This document shows positions 44,965 through 55,113 of a stretch of 64,000 bases of DNA, in pieces. Under the pieces are notes generated by a model, which saw only the letters and a list, made by a program, of their open reading frames with translations, searched no databases and was not told the DNA's origin. Numbering within the stretch: the stretch's first letter is position 1; each line of letters begins with the position of its first letter. This DNA is from Rhodovulum sp. 12E13 (GTDB taxonomy: Bacteria > Pseudomonadota > Alphaproteobacteria > Rhodobacterales > Rhodobacteraceae): the NCBI RefSeq assembly GCF_003340565.1, contig NZ_QPLK01000004.1:62001-126000 (forward strand), read 5' to 3'. The position numbers and the translations under genes were made by a program.

Positions 44965-46158
44965 ATGACGGGAATCGTCGTCGTGGGTGCGGGCCAGGCG
45001 GGCGCGTCGCTGGTGGCGCGGCTGCGCGCCTCGGGCGAGAAGCGCCCGATCACCCTGATCGGGGAAGAGCACGCGCCGCCCTACCAGCGCCCGCCGCTGT
45101 CCAAGGCGTATCTCAAGGGCGAGATGGCGCTCGAGCGGCTCTTTCTGCGCCCCGAGGCGTGGTATCGCGAGAACGGGATCGAGCTGCGGCTCGACACCCG
45201 CGTCGACGCGATCGACCTCGCCGACCGCACGGTGATCGCCGGGGGCCATGCCCTGGCCTATGACGAGCTGGTGCTCACCACCGGCGCTGTCCCGCGCCGC
45301 CTGCCGCCGGGGATCGGCGGCGACCTCGGCGGCGTGCACGTCGTGCGGGGCCTTCGCGACATCGACCGGATGGCGCCCGAGATGGCGACGGGCAGGCGCG
45401 CCGTGGTGATCGGCGGCGGCTACATCGGGCTCGAGGCGGCAGCGGTCGCCTCGGCCCTCGGCCTCGACGTGACGGTGGTCGAGGCCGCGCCGCGCATCCT
45501 GCAGCGGGTCGCGGCGCCCGAGACCTCCGACTTCATCCGCAAGGTTCACGAGGACAAGGGCGTGACGATCCGCGAGGGAGTCGGGCTGGCGCGGCTGACC
45601 GGCGAGGGCCGCGTGACCGGCGCGGTGCTGGACGATGGCACCGAACTGCCCGCCGACCTCGTGATCGTGGGCATCGGGATCACCCCCTGCACCGCGCTCG
45701 CCGAGGCCGCCGGCATCGCGCTGGAGAACGGCATCCGGGTGGATGCCCGCGGCCGCACCTCGGCCCCGCATGTCTGGGCGGCGGGCGACTGCGCCTCGCT
45801 GCCGTATCGCGGGGCCCGCATCCGGCTGGAAAGCGTGCAGAACGCCATCGACCAGGCCGAGACGGTGGCCGACAACATTGCCGGTGCCGAAAGGGATTAC
45901 GACCCCAAGCCCTGGTTCTGGTCCGACCAGTACGACCTCAAGCTGCAGATCGCGGGGCTGAATACCGGTTACGACCGCGTGGTCGTCCGCCCCGGAACCT
46001 CTCACTGGTACTACGCGGGCGACCGGCTGCTCGCCGTCGACGCGCTGGGCGATCCGCGCGCCTACATGGTCGGCAAGCGCCTGATCGAGGCGGGCCGCTC
46101 GCCCGACCCCGCGGCGGTGGCCGACCCCGAGACCGACCTCAAGGCGCTGCTGCGCTGA
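44965..46158 (+). CDS. FAD-dependent ferredoxin/rubredoxin reductase-type oxidoreductase
   Basis: The 397-residue protein has an FAD motif (VVGAGQAGASLVARLR), PYQRPPLSKAYLKGE, an NAD(P)H motif (VVIGGGYIGLEAAAVASALG) and WAAGDCAS, plus a C-terminal reductase domain (FWSDQYDLKLQIAGL). It resembles putidaredoxin/ThcD reductases, which pass electrons from NAD(P)H to ferredoxins, often for P450s. No P450 is in the window. ATG 44965 has GGAG upstream; 44917 and 44950 are in-frame alternatives. Confidence 0.9.
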   Translation: MTGIVVVGAGQAGASLVARLRASGEKRPITLIGEEHAPPYQRPPLSKAYLKGEMALERLFLRPEAWYRENGIELRLDTRVDAIDLADRTVIAGGHALAYDELVLTTGAVPRRLPPGIGGDLGGVHVVRGLRDIDRMAPEMATGRRAVVIGGGYIGLEAAAVASALGLDVTVVEAAPRILQRVAAPETSDFIRKVHEDKGVTIREGVGLARLTGEGRVTGAVLDDGTELPADLVIVGIGITPCTALAEAAGIALENGIRVDARGRTSAPHVWAAGDCASLPYRGARIRLESVQNAIDQAETVADNIAGAERDYDPKPWFWSDQYDLKLQIAGLNTGYDRVVVRPGTSHWYYAGDRLLAVDALGDPRAYMVGKRLIEAGRSPDPAAVADPETDLKALLR

Positions 46159-46730
46159 TGCGGATCGTGGCGGGGCGCAATCGCGGGCTGCAGCTCGCCG
46201 TGCTCGGGCCGGGAGACCCGCTTGCGCACCTGCGCCCGACCCCCGACCGCGTGCGCGAGAGCCTGTTCAACCTGCTTGCCGCCCGCGACGACGTGAGCGT
46301 CGAGGGCGCCCGCGTGCTCGACCTCTTCGCCGGCACCGGCGCGCTCGGCCTCGAGGCGCTGTCGCGCGGCGCCGCCGAGGCGGTCTTCGTCGACGACGGC
46401 GCCACCGCCCGCGCCCTCCTGCGCGAGAATATCGGGCGGGCGAGGGCACAGGGGCAGACCAGGGTCTTCCGCCGCGACGCGACCGACCTCGGCGAGGCGC
46501 GCGGCGCGCCATTCGACCTCGTCTTTCTCGATCCGCCCTACGGGCAGGGCCTCGGCGCGACCGCCCTCGCCTCGGCCGTGGCCGGCGGCTGGCTCGCCCC
46601 CGGCGCCACGATCGTCTGGGAGGACAACGCGCAACAGCCCCCGCCCGCCGGCTTCGCCCTGCTCGATACCCGCCGCTACGGCGACACGCATCTGACGATC
46701 CTGCGCGCGCCCGGCGCAGACGCGGGGTGA
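46158..46730 (+). CDS. rsmD: 16S rRNA (guanine966-N2)-methyltransferase RsmD
   Basis: The 190-residue protein opens with MRIVAGRNRGLQL, contains RPTPDRVRESLFNLL, the SAM motif DLFAGTGALGLEALSRGA and the N-methylating motif LDPPYGQG. These define RsmD, which methylates G966 of 16S rRNA. It overlaps the oxidoreductase stop by one base. Confidence 0.94.
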   Translation: MRIVAGRNRGLQLAVLGPGDPLAHLRPTPDRVRESLFNLLAARDDVSVEGARVLDLFAGTGALGLEALSRGAAEAVFVDDGATARALLRENIGRARAQGQTRVFRRDATDLGEARGAPFDLVFLDPPYGQGLGATALASAVAGGWLAPGATIVWEDNAQQPPPAGFALLDTRRYGDTHLTILRAPGADAG

Positions 46731-46740
46731 GACGCCCCGC

Positions 46741-46805
46741 CCCATCATCCTGGCCCAAGTACTCCGGGGGAGTCGCCCGGAACGGGCGACGGGGGCAGCG
46801 CCCCC
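46741..46805 (-). repeat. Tandem hairpins with TACTTG element, copy E
   Basis: Two hairpins lie side by side: GTCGCCCG/CGGGCGAC (46772-46790, loop of 3) and GGGGGC/GCCCCC (46791-46805, loop of 3). Read on the minus strand, the first is followed by CCGGAGTACTTGGGCCAGGA, a variant of the TATTTGG repeat. They sit after rsmD and may end its transcription. The rest of the 158-bp gap before glpK shows nothing else. Confidence 0.6.
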
Positions 46806-46888
46806 GCAACGCCCCCCTCGCGCGCCCGGTCGGCGCCTCTTTCCCCTGCGGGCGCCAAGTGCTTGTCTGACGTCAAAGGGAGGATTCG

Positions 46889-48376
46889 ATGACCCACGTT
46901 CTCGCCATCGACCAGGGCACCACCTCGACCCGCGCGATCCTGTTCGACGGAAACATGAAGATCGTCGCCACCGCGCAGGAGGAGTTCCCGCAGCATTACC
47001 CCGCCTCGGGCTGGGTCGAGCACGACCCTGCCGATCTCTGGGGTACCACCGCCGGCACCTGCCGCGAGGTGATGGAGCGCGCCGGCATCCGCGGCTCCGA
47101 CATCGCCGGCATCGGCATCACCAACCAGCGCGAGACCGTCGTGGTCTGGGAGAAGGATACGGGCCGGCCCGTCCACAACGCCATCGTCTGGCAGGACAGG
47201 CGCACCGCCGAGATCTGCGAAGACCTGCGCGCGGCCGGCCACGAGAAGACGGTGACCGAGGTGACGGGGCTGCTGCTCGATCCCTACTTCTCGGGCACCA
47301 AGCTGAAATGGATCCTCGACACCGTCGAGGGCGCACGCGCGCGGGCGGCCGCGGGCGAGCTGCTGTTCGGCACCGTCGACACCTGGCTGATCTGGCGGCT
47401 GACGGGGGGCGCGGCGCACGTGACCGACGCGACCAACGCCTGCCGGACGCTGCTCTACGACATCCGCAAGGGGCAATGGTCGCCCGAGATCTGCGAGCTG
47501 CTCGGCATTCCCATGGCGATGCTGCCCGAGGTGCGCGACACGGCCGGGCAGTTCGGCACGGCGCGGCCCGACCTCTTCGGCGCGGCGATCCCGATCCTCG
47601 GGGTCGCGGGCGACCAGCAGGCGGCGACGCTGGGGCAGGCGTGCTTCAGGCCCGGCATGCTCAAGAGCACCTACGGCACCGGCTGCTTCGCCCTGCTCAA
47701 CACCGGGGCCACGCCCGTCGCCTCGCAGAACCGGCTGCTGACCACGGTGGCCTACCAGCTGGACGGAACGCCCACCTACGCGCTCGAGGGCTCGATCTTC
47801 ATCGCCGGCGCCGTGGTGCAGTGGCTGCGCGACGGGCTGCAGGTGATCCGCTCGGCGCCCGAGACACAGCCGCTCGCCGAAAGGGCCGACCCCGGGCAGG
47901 AGGTGGTGCTGGTGCCCGCCTTCACCGGGCTCGGCGCGCCCTACTGGCGGCCCGATTGCCGCGGCGCGATCTTTGGGCTGACGCGCAACTCGGGGCCGGC
48001 GGAGTTCGCGCGCGCGGCGCTCGAATCGGTGGGCTACCAGACGCGCGACCTGCTCGAGGCGATGAAGGCGGACTACCACGGCGAGGGGGCAGGCAGCACC
48101 CTGCGCGTCGATGGCGGCATGAGCGCCTCGGATTGGGCGATGCAGTTCCTCGCCGACATCCTCGGCGCGCCCGTCGACCGGCCCGACGTGCTGGAGACGA
48201 CGGCGCTCGGCGCGGCATGGCTCGCGGGCATGCAGGCCGGCGTCTATCCCGGCAGGGAGGACTTCGCCCAGACCTGGGCGCTCGAGCGGCAGTTCGTGCC
48301 CGAGATGGCCGAGCCCGAGCGGGAGCGCCGCTACGAGCGGTGGACATCGGCCGTCAACGCCACGATGGAGTTCTGA
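46889..48376 (+). CDS. glpK: Glycerol kinase
   Basis: The 495-residue FGGY kinase has [55 protein letters not shown] and [19 protein letters not shown], all typical of GlpK. It phosphorylates glycerol to sn-glycerol-3-phosphate. GGGAGGA lies ahead of the ATG. No glpF or glpD is adjacent; the GDPD gene about 5 kb upstream is the only other glycerol-related gene here. Confidence 0.95.
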   Translation: MTHVLAIDQGTTSTRAILFDGNMKIVATAQEEFPQHYPASGWVEHDPADLWGTTAGTCREVMERAGIRGSDIAGIGITNQRETVVVWEKDTGRPVHNAIVWQDRRTAEICEDLRAAGHEKTVTEVTGLLLDPYFSGTKLKWILDTVEGARARAAAGELLFGTVDTWLIWRLTGGAAHVTDATNACRTLLYDIRKGQWSPEICELLGIPMAMLPEVRDTAGQFGTARPDLFGAAIPILGVAGDQQAATLGQACFRPGMLKSTYGTGCFALLNTGATPVASQNRLLTTVAYQLDGTPTYALEGSIFIAGAVVQWLRDGLQVIRSAPETQPLAERADPGQEVVLVPAFTGLGAPYWRPDCRGAIFGLTRNSGPAEFARAALESVGYQTRDLLEAMKADYHGEGAGSTLRVDGGMSASDWAMQFLADILGAPVDRPDVLETTALGAAWLAGMQAGVYPGREDFAQTWALERQFVPEMAEPERERRYERWTSAVNATMEF

Positions 48377-48453
48377 GCGCCGGCCGTTTCGGGCCGTGAC
48401 CCCGGCGCCGGCTGTTGCTAAGGGCAGGGGCGAGGGCAACGGACGGGCGCCGC

Positions 48454-49011
48454 ATGGACATCATCGAGACAGAGCTTCCCGGCGTTATGGTTCTGATCCC
48501 GCGCCGCTTCGGCGATGAGCGCGGCTGGTTCTCGGAGACGTGGAACGCCCGCACGCTGGCGCATCACGGGATCACGACGGCCTTCGTGCAGGACAACCAG
48601 TCGTTCTCGGCCGAGGCGGGCACGCTGCGCGGCCTGCATTACCAGGCCCCGCCGCACGCCCAGGCCAAGCTGGTGCGCTGCCTTTCGGGCCGCATCCTCG
48701 ACGTGGCCGTCGACGCACGGGCGGGGTCGCCCACCTACGGGCGATGGGCGGCGCGCGAACTGACGGCGGAGGGCGGCGAGCAGCTGCTGGTGCCAGAAGG
48801 CTTTCTGCACGGGTTTCTCACGCTGACGCCCGACGCGATGGTGGCCTACAAGTGCTCCGACTACTACGCCCCCGAGGCCGACGGCGCGGTGCGGTGGGAT
48901 TCGGTCGGCATCGACTGGGGGCTGTCGGGCCCGCCCACGCTGTCGCTGAAGGATGCAGAGGCGCCGGCTTTCGACGCCTGGGAGAGCCCGTTCGCGTGGG
49001 GCGAGCCATGA
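48454..49011 (+). CDS. rmlC: dTDP-4-dehydrorhamnose 3,5-epimerase
   Basis: The 185-residue cupin has [37 protein letters not shown] with catalytic His62, and [26 protein letters not shown]. It converts dTDP-4-keto-6-deoxyglucose to the L-rhamnose configuration. It is the first gene of rmlCBDA, whose junctions all overlap by one or four bases. The ATG at 48454 fits the family N-terminus. Confidence 0.95.
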   Translation: MDIIETELPGVMVLIPRRFGDERGWFSETWNARTLAHHGITTAFVQDNQSFSAEAGTLRGLHYQAPPHAQAKLVRCLSGRILDVAVDARAGSPTYGRWAARELTAEGGEQLLVPEGFLHGFLTLTPDAMVAYKCSDYYAPEADGAVRWDSVGIDWGLSGPPTLSLKDAEAPAFDAWESPFAWGEP

Positions 49012-50054
49012 AGCTGCTGGTCACCGGCGGTGCCGGCTTCATCGGCTCGGCGGTCGTGCGGCTCGCGGTGGCGCGGGGGCACGCCGTGGTCAACCTCGAC
49101 GCGCTGACCTACGCAGCCGACCTGCGCAACGTGGAAGATGCGGCGGAAAGCGGGGCCTATGCCTTCGAGCACGCCGATATTCGCGACCGGGCGGCGCTCG
49201 ACCGCGTTCTCGACCGGCATCGGCCCGACGCGATCCTGCACCTCGCCGCCGAGAGCCATGTCGACCGGTCGATCGACGGCCCCGCCCCGTTCATCGAGAC
49301 GAACGTGACGGGCACCTACACCCTGCTCGAAGCGGCGCGGCGCTACTGGGAGGGGCGGGGCCGGCCCGAGGCCTTCCGTTTTCACCACGTCTCGACCGAC
49401 GAGGTATATGGCTCGCTCGGGGCGACGGGCACGTTCACCGAAGAGACGCCGTATGCCCCGCGCTCGCCCTACTCGGCGTCGAAGGCGGCCTCCGATCACC
49501 TCGCGATGGCCTGGCACGAGACCTACGGGCTGCCGGTGCTGCTGACCAACTGCTCCAACAATTACGGCCCCTATCACTTCCCCGAGAAGCTGATCCCTGT
49601 GGCGATCCTCAACGCGCTGCACGGGAAGGCGATCCCGGTCTACGGGACGGGAGAGAACGTGCGCGACTGGCTGTTCGTCGAGGACCACGCGGACGCGCTC
49701 CTGACGGTGCTGCAGCGGGGCCACGTCGGGCGGAGCTACAACATCGGCGGCGAGAACGAGGCGCGCAATATCGACCTCGTTCGCACGATCTGCCGCCTGC
49801 TCGATGCCCGCCGACCCGAGGGCGCCCCGCACGACCGTCTGATCGAATTCGTCACCGACAGGCCGGGCCACGACCTGCGCTACGCGATCGACCCCGCCCG
49901 CATCCGCAGCGAGCTGGGCTGGCGCCCCTCGGTCACCCTCGAGGAGGGGCTGGCGCGCACCGTCGACTGGTTCCTCGCCAACGAGTCGTGGTGGCGCCCC
50001 CTGCTGGAGCGCGACGGCGTGGGCCGGCGTCTCGGCACGGCGAAGGCGGGCTGA
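49008..50054 (+). CDS. rmlB: dTDP-glucose 4,6-dehydratase
   Basis: The 348-residue extended SDR has TGGAGFIGS (residues 6-14), the [12 protein letters not shown] catalytic block (Thr130, Asp131, Glu132) and YSASK (Tyr155, Lys159), plus [17 protein letters not shown]. It converts dTDP-glucose to dTDP-4-keto-6-deoxyglucose. It overlaps rmlC by ATGA. Confidence 0.96.
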   Translation: MKLLVTGGAGFIGSAVVRLAVARGHAVVNLDALTYAADLRNVEDAAESGAYAFEHADIRDRAALDRVLDRHRPDAILHLAAESHVDRSIDGPAPFIETNVTGTYTLLEAARRYWEGRGRPEAFRFHHVSTDEVYGSLGATGTFTEETPYAPRSPYSASKAASDHLAMAWHETYGLPVLLTNCSNNYGPYHFPEKLIPVAILNALHGKAIPVYGTGENVRDWLFVEDHADALLTVLQRGHVGRSYNIGGENEARNIDLVRTICRLLDARRPEGAPHDRLIEFVTDRPGHDLRYAIDPARIRSELGWRPSVTLEEGLARTVDWFLANESWWRPLLERDGVGRRLGTAKAG

Positions 50055-50920
50055 TGCGGCTCCTCGTGATCGGGCGGACGGGGCAGGTGGCCACCGAACT
50101 CGCGGCGCTGGCCCCCGGGGCCATGATCCTGTCGCGCGCAGAGGCCGACCTCGCCCACCCCGAGGCGGCAGCCGAGGCCGTGGCGGGCGCGCTCGCGGCG
50201 AGCGGGGCCGACGCCGTCGTCAACGCGGCCGCCTACACCGCCGTCGACCGCGCCGAGGACGAGGCGGCGCTGGCCCTCGCCGTCAACGGCACCGCACCGG
50301 GGCTGATCGCGCAAGCCTGCGCCGCTGCCCGCCTGCCGATGGTGCATATCTCGACGGACTACGTGTTCGACGGCTCGACCTCGGCGCCGAGAGCGCCGGG
50401 TGCGCCCACCGCCCCGCTCGGCGCCTACGGGCGGACGAAGCTCGCGGGGGAGGAAGCGGTGCGCTCGGCAGGCGGGGTGCACGCGATCCTGCGCACGTCT
50501 TGGGTGTTCTCGCCCCATGGCGGCAACTTCTTGAAGACGATGCTGCGGCTTTCGGAGTCGCGCGACGCGCTGCGCATCGTCTCCGACCAGGTGGGCGGGC
50601 CGACGCCGGCGCGCGCCATCGCGCGGGCCTGCCTGACCATCGCCGAGCGTCTGGCCGCCGACCCGGCGCTCGCGGGAACCTACCACTTCTCCGGGGCGCC
50701 CGACGTGAGCTGGGCCGAGTTCGCCCGCGAGATCTTCGCGCAGGCAGGGCGGGACGTGACGGTGAGCGACATCCCGACCGCGGACTACCCGACTCCGGCG
50801 GCGCGCCCCCTCAACTCCCGGCTCGACTGCGCGACGACGCAGACCGCCTTCGGCCTCGAGCGCCCCGACTGGCGTGCGGGGCTCTCCGAAACGCTTGCCC
50901 GGCTGGAGGCACGGTCATGA
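50054..50920 (+). CDS. rmlD: dTDP-4-dehydrorhamnose reductase
   Basis: The 288-residue protein has the nucleotide motif GRTGQVATEL, NAAAYTAVDRAEDE, ISTDYVFDG and the catalytic YGRTKLAGE. It performs the final NAD(P)H reduction to dTDP-L-rhamnose. The start overlaps the rmlB stop by one base. Confidence 0.95.
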   Translation: MRLLVIGRTGQVATELAALAPGAMILSRAEADLAHPEAAAEAVAGALAASGADAVVNAAAYTAVDRAEDEAALALAVNGTAPGLIAQACAAARLPMVHISTDYVFDGSTSAPRAPGAPTAPLGAYGRTKLAGEEAVRSAGGVHAILRTSWVFSPHGGNFLKTMLRLSESRDALRIVSDQVGGPTPARAIARACLTIAERLAADPALAGTYHFSGAPDVSWAEFAREIFAQAGRDVTVSDIPTADYPTPAARPLNSRLDCATTQTAFGLERPDWRAGLSETLARLEARS

Positions 50921-51786
50921 CGCGCAAGGGCATCATCCTGGCCGGCGGCTCGGGCACGCGGCTCTACCCGGTGACGCTGGCTGTGTCGAAACAGCTCCTG
51001 CCGCTCTACGACAAGCCGATGATCTACTACCCGCTCTCGGTGCTGATGCTGGCGGGCATTCGCGAGATCGCGGTCATCACCACCCCCCACGATCAGGCGC
51101 AGTTCCGCCGCCTGATGGGCGACGGCAGCCAGTGGGGCCTGTCGCTGACATGGATCGAGCAGCCCTCGCCCGACGGGCTGGCGCAGGCCTACCTGCTGGC
51201 CGAGTCGTTCCTCGCCGGTGCGCCCTCGGCGATGGTGCTGGGCGACAACATCTTCTTCGGCCACGGTCTGCCTGAGATGATGGCGCGGGCCGATGCGCGC
51301 GACGGGGGCGGCACCGTCTTCGGCTACCGCGTGGCCGATCCCGAGCGCTACGGCGTGGTCGATTTCGACGGCGAGCGCGTGCGCGCGATCATGGAAAAGC
51401 CCGCGCGGCCGCCGTCGAACTTCGCGGTGACGGGGCTCTACTTCCTCGATGGAACGGCGCCCGCGCGGGCCCGGCAGGTGCGCCCCTCGCCGCGCGGCGA
51501 ACTCGAGATCACGAGCCTGCTCGAGAGCTACCTCGCCGAGGGCGCCCTGACCGTCGAGCGGATGGGGCGCGGCTACGCCTGGCTCGACACCGGCACCCAC
51601 GCCTCGCTGCTCGATGCCGGAAATTTCGTGCGCACGCTGGAAGAGCGGCAGGGCCTGCAGACCGGCTCGCCCGAGGAGATCGCGTGGGGGAAGGGCTGGA
51701 TCGACCGCGGCACGCTGGCGGACGCGGCCGAGCGCTTCGGCAAGACCGCCTACGGGCGCTACCTGCGCGGGTTGCTGGGCGAGTGA
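50917..51786 (+). CDS. rmlA: Glucose-1-phosphate thymidylyltransferase
   Basis: The 289-residue nucleotidyltransferase has GIILAGGSGTRLYPVT, KQLLPLYDKPMIYYPLS, and LGDNIFFGHGL. It makes dTDP-glucose from dTTP and glucose-1-phosphate, the first step of the pathway although last in the operon. It overlaps rmlD as ATGA and is convergent with the DUF4384-like gene 21 bp away. Confidence 0.96.
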   Translation: MTRKGIILAGGSGTRLYPVTLAVSKQLLPLYDKPMIYYPLSVLMLAGIREIAVITTPHDQAQFRRLMGDGSQWGLSLTWIEQPSPDGLAQAYLLAESFLAGAPSAMVLGDNIFFGHGLPEMMARADARDGGGTVFGYRVADPERYGVVDFDGERVRAIMEKPARPPSNFAVTGLYFLDGTAPARARQVRPSPRGELEITSLLESYLAEGALTVERMGRGYAWLDTGTHASLLDAGNFVRTLEERQGLQTGSPEEIAWGKGWIDRGTLADAAERFGKTAYGRYLRGLLGE

Positions 51787-51807
51787 GCGCCCCCGTCTGG
51801 GCCGCGT

Positions 51808-53628
51808 CTAGGACGGCCGCGTGATCACGAGGAAATAGACCCATTCGCCGCGGAACGCGGGGTCGAGCCTGCGTGCCTCCGCGATCCGCCGCGAGAGATC
51901 GGCAAGGTAGGGGGCGGCGGGCTCGACCAGCGGGCGTGGCGCATCGAAGAGCGGGGCGGAGGCGGCGAGGGCCACCACGATCTCCTGCCCGAAGGGCGGG
52001 CCGATCTCCAGCCGCAGGCCCGACGTGCCGTCATCCGCGCCGCCGATCGTCTGAACGCTGCCGGCCTCTGCGCGACGGAGCGGGACGGCCTCGTTGGGTC
52101 TCAGGTGCACGACCCGGCCCGCCGCATCGAAGTAGTCCACGTAAACATAGGCGTCGTAGTCGGGGGCGGCGAGTTCCAGCTCCAGCGTCTCGCCCGCAGC
52201 GAAGGCGAATTCGCGCACATGGGTATCCTCGCCCACGAGGCGGGGGTCGAGCGCCTGGTCGGTCGATTGCGGCAGGCCGGCGGCGGCGATGGCCGAGAGA
52301 ACATCGCATTGCGGGCGGGGCAGCACGCGCAGGTTGGGCTGCACCGGGATGTCGGCGCCCATCTCGGCCCGGAGCGCGGCGAGCACAGGGGCGGCGGCGC
52401 CCTCCTCCGGCACGTGGCCGTGCAACTCGAGCGTGCCGGTCTCGGGGACGAAACGGGCCTGCAGGCGGGCGCAGGGCACCCCGCCCAGCAGCCCGGCCAG
52501 CCCATCGCGGATATCGGCCTCGGGCGCGAGCGTGTCTGGCGCCATGAAGCTCTGCAACGCGGCCAGCGACACGGGGTCGGAGATGTCGGCGAAGCCCTCG
52601 ATCGCGGTTCGGGCGCGCTGCCGCGCGACCGGAGCGGCGCCAGGCGGGGCGGGGCGCGGCGTCGGCGCCGCGGCCGCGAGCGCGGCGGCGTCGGGTGTTG
52701 TGGCAGGCAGCGTTGCGGCGTCCGTTTCGGCGGTCGCAAGCGGGGAAGAGCGAGGCGCGGCGGGGCGGGGCGGACCGGCCAACGGCTCGGCCTCGAGGAG
52801 AGGCGCGGCGGGGGCGTCCGCCGGTGCGGTCGGGGAGGGACGCGGTAAGGTCAGAGGCACCGTGGCGGCCGGAGAAGGGACGGCCGCGAGCAGGACGCCC
52901 TCGGGCGCGGCGCTGCCGATGGCGGCGAAGGCGGGCGCGGCCGTGTCGACCCGTGCCGCAGGACGCGTCGCAGCCGCCAGTGCGTCGGCCTGCGGCAGCG
53001 CCGCGGTCAGGCCGGTCGCCGGCGTCGGCGAGGGTGGCAGGCGCGTCGCCGCCGGCGCGGCCTCAGCGAGCGGCGCAACCGGAACGCCCTCGGGCACCAC
53101 GCTCGGCCCGACCGGCGAGGCGGCGTCGGCCGGACGGGCCGGCGGGCCCTGCGTCGCGACGGGGGTAACGGGTGCGGGGAGCGCCGCCGGCCGGTCGGGC
53201 GCGGGCGGGACCGCAGGCCGTGCCGCCGCGACCGGAGCCTGCGTGGGCGCAAGGGCCTGCGCCTGCGTAGATGGCGCGTCGATGCGCCCCGGCGCGGGGA
53301 AAGCGGCCGCGAGGGCGATGGCGGGCGCATTGGCGGCGGCGCGCGTTTCGGCCCGTGGCAGGGCGGCGCGCGCCTCGGTGCGCGGAACGACACCGGCGGC
53401 GAGGCCCTGCCCTTCGGCGGCGTGCTCGGGGGCGGCGTCGGTGTCGGGTGCAGCCCTCGCGGCCTCGGCGCGGTCGACGGCGGCGGTCGCAAGGGCGAGG
53501 CGTGCCTCTTGCGGGTGCTGGTCCTCCCCCGGGGTCGGGCGCACGGCCAGCCAGACAAGGCCCGCCCCGGCCCCGTGCAGGGCGATCGAGGCGGCGAGGC
53601 CCGCGGCGGCGAGCGTGGCGCGCTTCAT
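51808..53628 (-). CDS. TonB-like anchored protein with Ala/Pro-rich linker and DUF4384-like C-terminus
   Basis: The 606-residue protein has one N-terminal membrane helix (about residues 8-29), about 310 residues of Ala/Pro-rich low-complexity linker (30-339), and a structured C-terminal part (340-606). A segment near 385-440 looks BON-like (VPETGTLELHGHVPEEGAAA). About 465-545 looks DUF4384-like (FAFAAGETLELELAAPDYDAYVYVDY). The layout resembles TonB: anchor, periplasm-spanning linker, terminal effector domain. It follows ExbB-ExbD-ExbD genes and overlaps exbD2 as ATGA. The function is unknown. Confidence 0.75.
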   Translation of the reverse strand: MKRATLAAAGLAASIALHGAGAGLVWLAVRPTPGEDQHPQEARLALATAAVDRAEAARAAPDTDAAPEHAAEGQGLAAGVVPRTEARAALPRAETRAAANAPAIALAAAFPAPGRIDAPSTQAQALAPTQAPVAAARPAVPPAPDRPAALPAPVTPVATQGPPARPADAASPVGPSVVPEGVPVAPLAEAAPAATRLPPSPTPATGLTAALPQADALAAATRPAARVDTAAPAFAAIGSAAPEGVLLAAVPSPAATVPLTLPRPSPTAPADAPAAPLLEAEPLAGPPRPAAPRSSPLATAETDAATLPATTPDAAALAAAAPTPRPAPPGAAPVARQRARTAIEGFADISDPVSLAALQSFMAPDTLAPEADIRDGLAGLLGGVPCARLQARFVPETGTLELHGHVPEEGAAAPVLAALRAEMGADIPVQPNLRVLPRPQCDVLSAIAAAGLPQSTDQALDPRLVGEDTHVREFAFAAGETLELELAAPDYDAYVYVDYFDAAGRVVHLRPNEAVPLRRAEAGSVQTIGGADDGTSGLRLEIGPPFGQEIVVALAASAPLFDAPRPLVEPAAPYLADLSRRIAEARRLDPAFRGEWVYFLVITRPS

Positions 53629-54035
53629 CGCGCGCCCGCGTCGGGCGTGACGACCAGAGCCGCGTCGCGCGCCCCCAGCGCCTCGAGCCGCGCCACCAGC
53701 GGCAGGACATGGCGCAGCTCGGCCTCTCGGTGGGCGTTGACGCGGAAGAAGAGGCCCGGCCGGGCATCGAGCCGGGCGGCCACGGCGCCGTCGAGCCCGG
53801 CGGCCGCGATCTCCACCCCGTCGAGCGCGAGCGCCCCGTCGGCGGCGACCGAGAGCGTCGCGCCACCGCCGGGCATGTCCGCTCCGGCCAGAGCCTCGGG
53901 GGGCGTCACCTCGAATGGCGCGGTCGCGTCCATCCGACCGGCAAGCAGGAAGAAGACGAGCAGGAAGAAGGCAACGTCGATCAGCGGCACGATGGTGTCG
54001 GGGCGTGGCCGGGCCGGGGGGCGGGGTATGCGCAT
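53625..54035 (-). CDS. ExbD/TolR-family protein 2
   Basis: The 136-residue protein has a cytoplasmic stub, one membrane helix (about residues 15-33) with the functional aspartate Asp20 in VPLIDVAFFLLVFF, and a periplasmic domain ending LVVTPDAGAR. ExbD/TolR subunits form the proton path with ExbB/TolQ. It lies between exbD1 (11-bp gap) and the TonB-like gene (ATGA overlap). Two ExbD genes in tandem may build a heteromeric motor. Confidence 0.88.
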   Translation of the reverse strand: MRIPRPPARPRPDTIVPLIDVAFFLLVFFLLAGRMDATAPFEVTPPEALAGADMPGGGATLSVAADGALALDGVEIAAAGLDGAVAARLDARPGLFFRVNAHREAELRHVLPLVARLEALGARDAALVVTPDAGAR

Positions 54036-54046
54036 CGGCCCGCCCC

Positions 54047-54484
54047 CTAGCGCGCTTCGAGGCGGAGAACGCGCATGTCGGGCAGGCCGGCGCGCGCGCC
54101 CGCGTCCATTACCGAGACGAGGGCCTGCACCGGCGCGGCACCCGAGGGCAGCACGAGCACCTGCGCCCGCTCGGCGGCTGCCTCGGTCAGCGCGGCGTCG
54201 AGCGCCGGGCCGTGGAGGGCGCGCCCCGCGACCGCGGGCACCCCGTCGGCGCCGATGCGGATCAGCCGGGTCGGCCCCGGTGGCGCGTCGGGCTCGGCGG
54301 CGGCGGTCTCCTCGGGGGCGACGGCGGGGATCATGTCGAGGTCGAGATAGGTCGAGGTGACCATGAAGAAGACGAGCAGGATGAACAGCACGTCGATCAT
54401 CGGGGCGAGCGAGATGACCGAGCGCAGCGGCCGCGGCCGGGGCAGGACCACCGGCAGCGCGTCGGAGGGAGGCGGCGCGCGCAT
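54047..54484 (-). CDS. ExbD/TolR-family protein 1
   Basis: The 145-residue protein has a single membrane helix (about residues 24-43) with Asp31 in LAPMIDVLFILLVFFMVTS, the ExbD proton-path motif, and a periplasmic domain of about 90 residues. The gap to the exbB stop is one base, so the two are made together. It differs from ExbD2 in length and periplasmic sequence. Confidence 0.9.
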   Translation of the reverse strand: MRAPPPSDALPVVLPRPRPLRSVISLAPMIDVLFILLVFFMVTSTYLDLDMIPAVAPEETAAAEPDAPPGPTRLIRIGADGVPAVAGRALHGPALDAALTEAAAERAQVLVLPSGAAPVQALVSVMDAGARAGLPDMRVLRLEAR

Positions 54485-54485
54485 C

Positions 54486-55109
54486 TCAGGCGGAGCGCTG
54501 CGCGTCCTCGACCAGCATCAACTCGCTGACCGACGCCTCTATGGCCTGCGCGCCCGCCTCGGCGCGGGCGGCGAGCAGCGCGGCCCCGACCGCGGCGGGG
54601 ATCGCCACGAGCAGGCCGGCGGCGGTGGTCAGCAGCGCCTCCCAGATGCCGCCGGCGAGGATCGAGGCGTTGGCGGCGCCCTGGGCCAGCTCGAGCTCGC
54701 GGAAGGCGCGGATCATGCCGAGGACAGTGCCGAGCAGGCCCAGCAGCGGCGCGATCATCGCGATCAGCTCGAGCAGGCGCAGCCAGCTCGACATCCTTGC
54801 CAGCTCCTCGGCGCCGCGGGCGACGGTGGCGGTGACGAGGGCCGGGCCGCGCCGCCCCTCGGCCAGCCGCTCCATGGTGTAGAGCATCACGCGGTCGGCC
54901 GGGGCGCGGCCAGACCGCAAGAGGCCCAGCGCCTCGCCCTGTCGCCCCTCGGCCCAGGCGCGCAGGGCGGCGGCGCGCTCCTCGGCACCGCCGCGCACCG
55001 GGGCGAGTTGCAGCGCCTTGGCGACGATCAGCGCGAGCGACAGGACCGAGAGTGCGGCCAGAACCGCGAGGACGGGGCCGCCCGCGCCGATCTCTCCCAG
55101 CCCGCCCAC
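54486..55109 (-). CDS. MotA/TolQ/ExbB-family proton channel protein
   Basis: The 207-residue protein has three membrane helices (about 10-33, 110-137, 150-182) and the family block [27 protein letters not shown] followed by [20 protein letters not shown]. It forms the pentameric channel core with ExbD. The start is a GTG four bases after the preceding gene. The adjacent ExbDs, TonB-like protein and divergent T6SS suggest an energy-coupling role. Confidence 0.9.
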   Translation of the reverse strand: MGGLGEIGAGGPVLAVLAALSVLSLALIVAKALQLAPVRGGAEERAAALRAWAEGRQGEALGLLRSGRAPADRVMLYTMERLAEGRRGPALVTATVARGAEELARMSSWLRLLELIAMIAPLLGLLGTVLGMIRAFRELELAQGAANASILAGGIWEALLTTAAGLLVAIPAAVGAALLAARAEAGAQAIEASVSELMLVEDAQRSA

Positions 55110-55113
55110 GCGG

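Noticed and set aside
46745-48439. Minus-strand 564-codon frame over glpK
   Set aside because: It is a shadow of glpK; no signatures and no ribosome-binding site.
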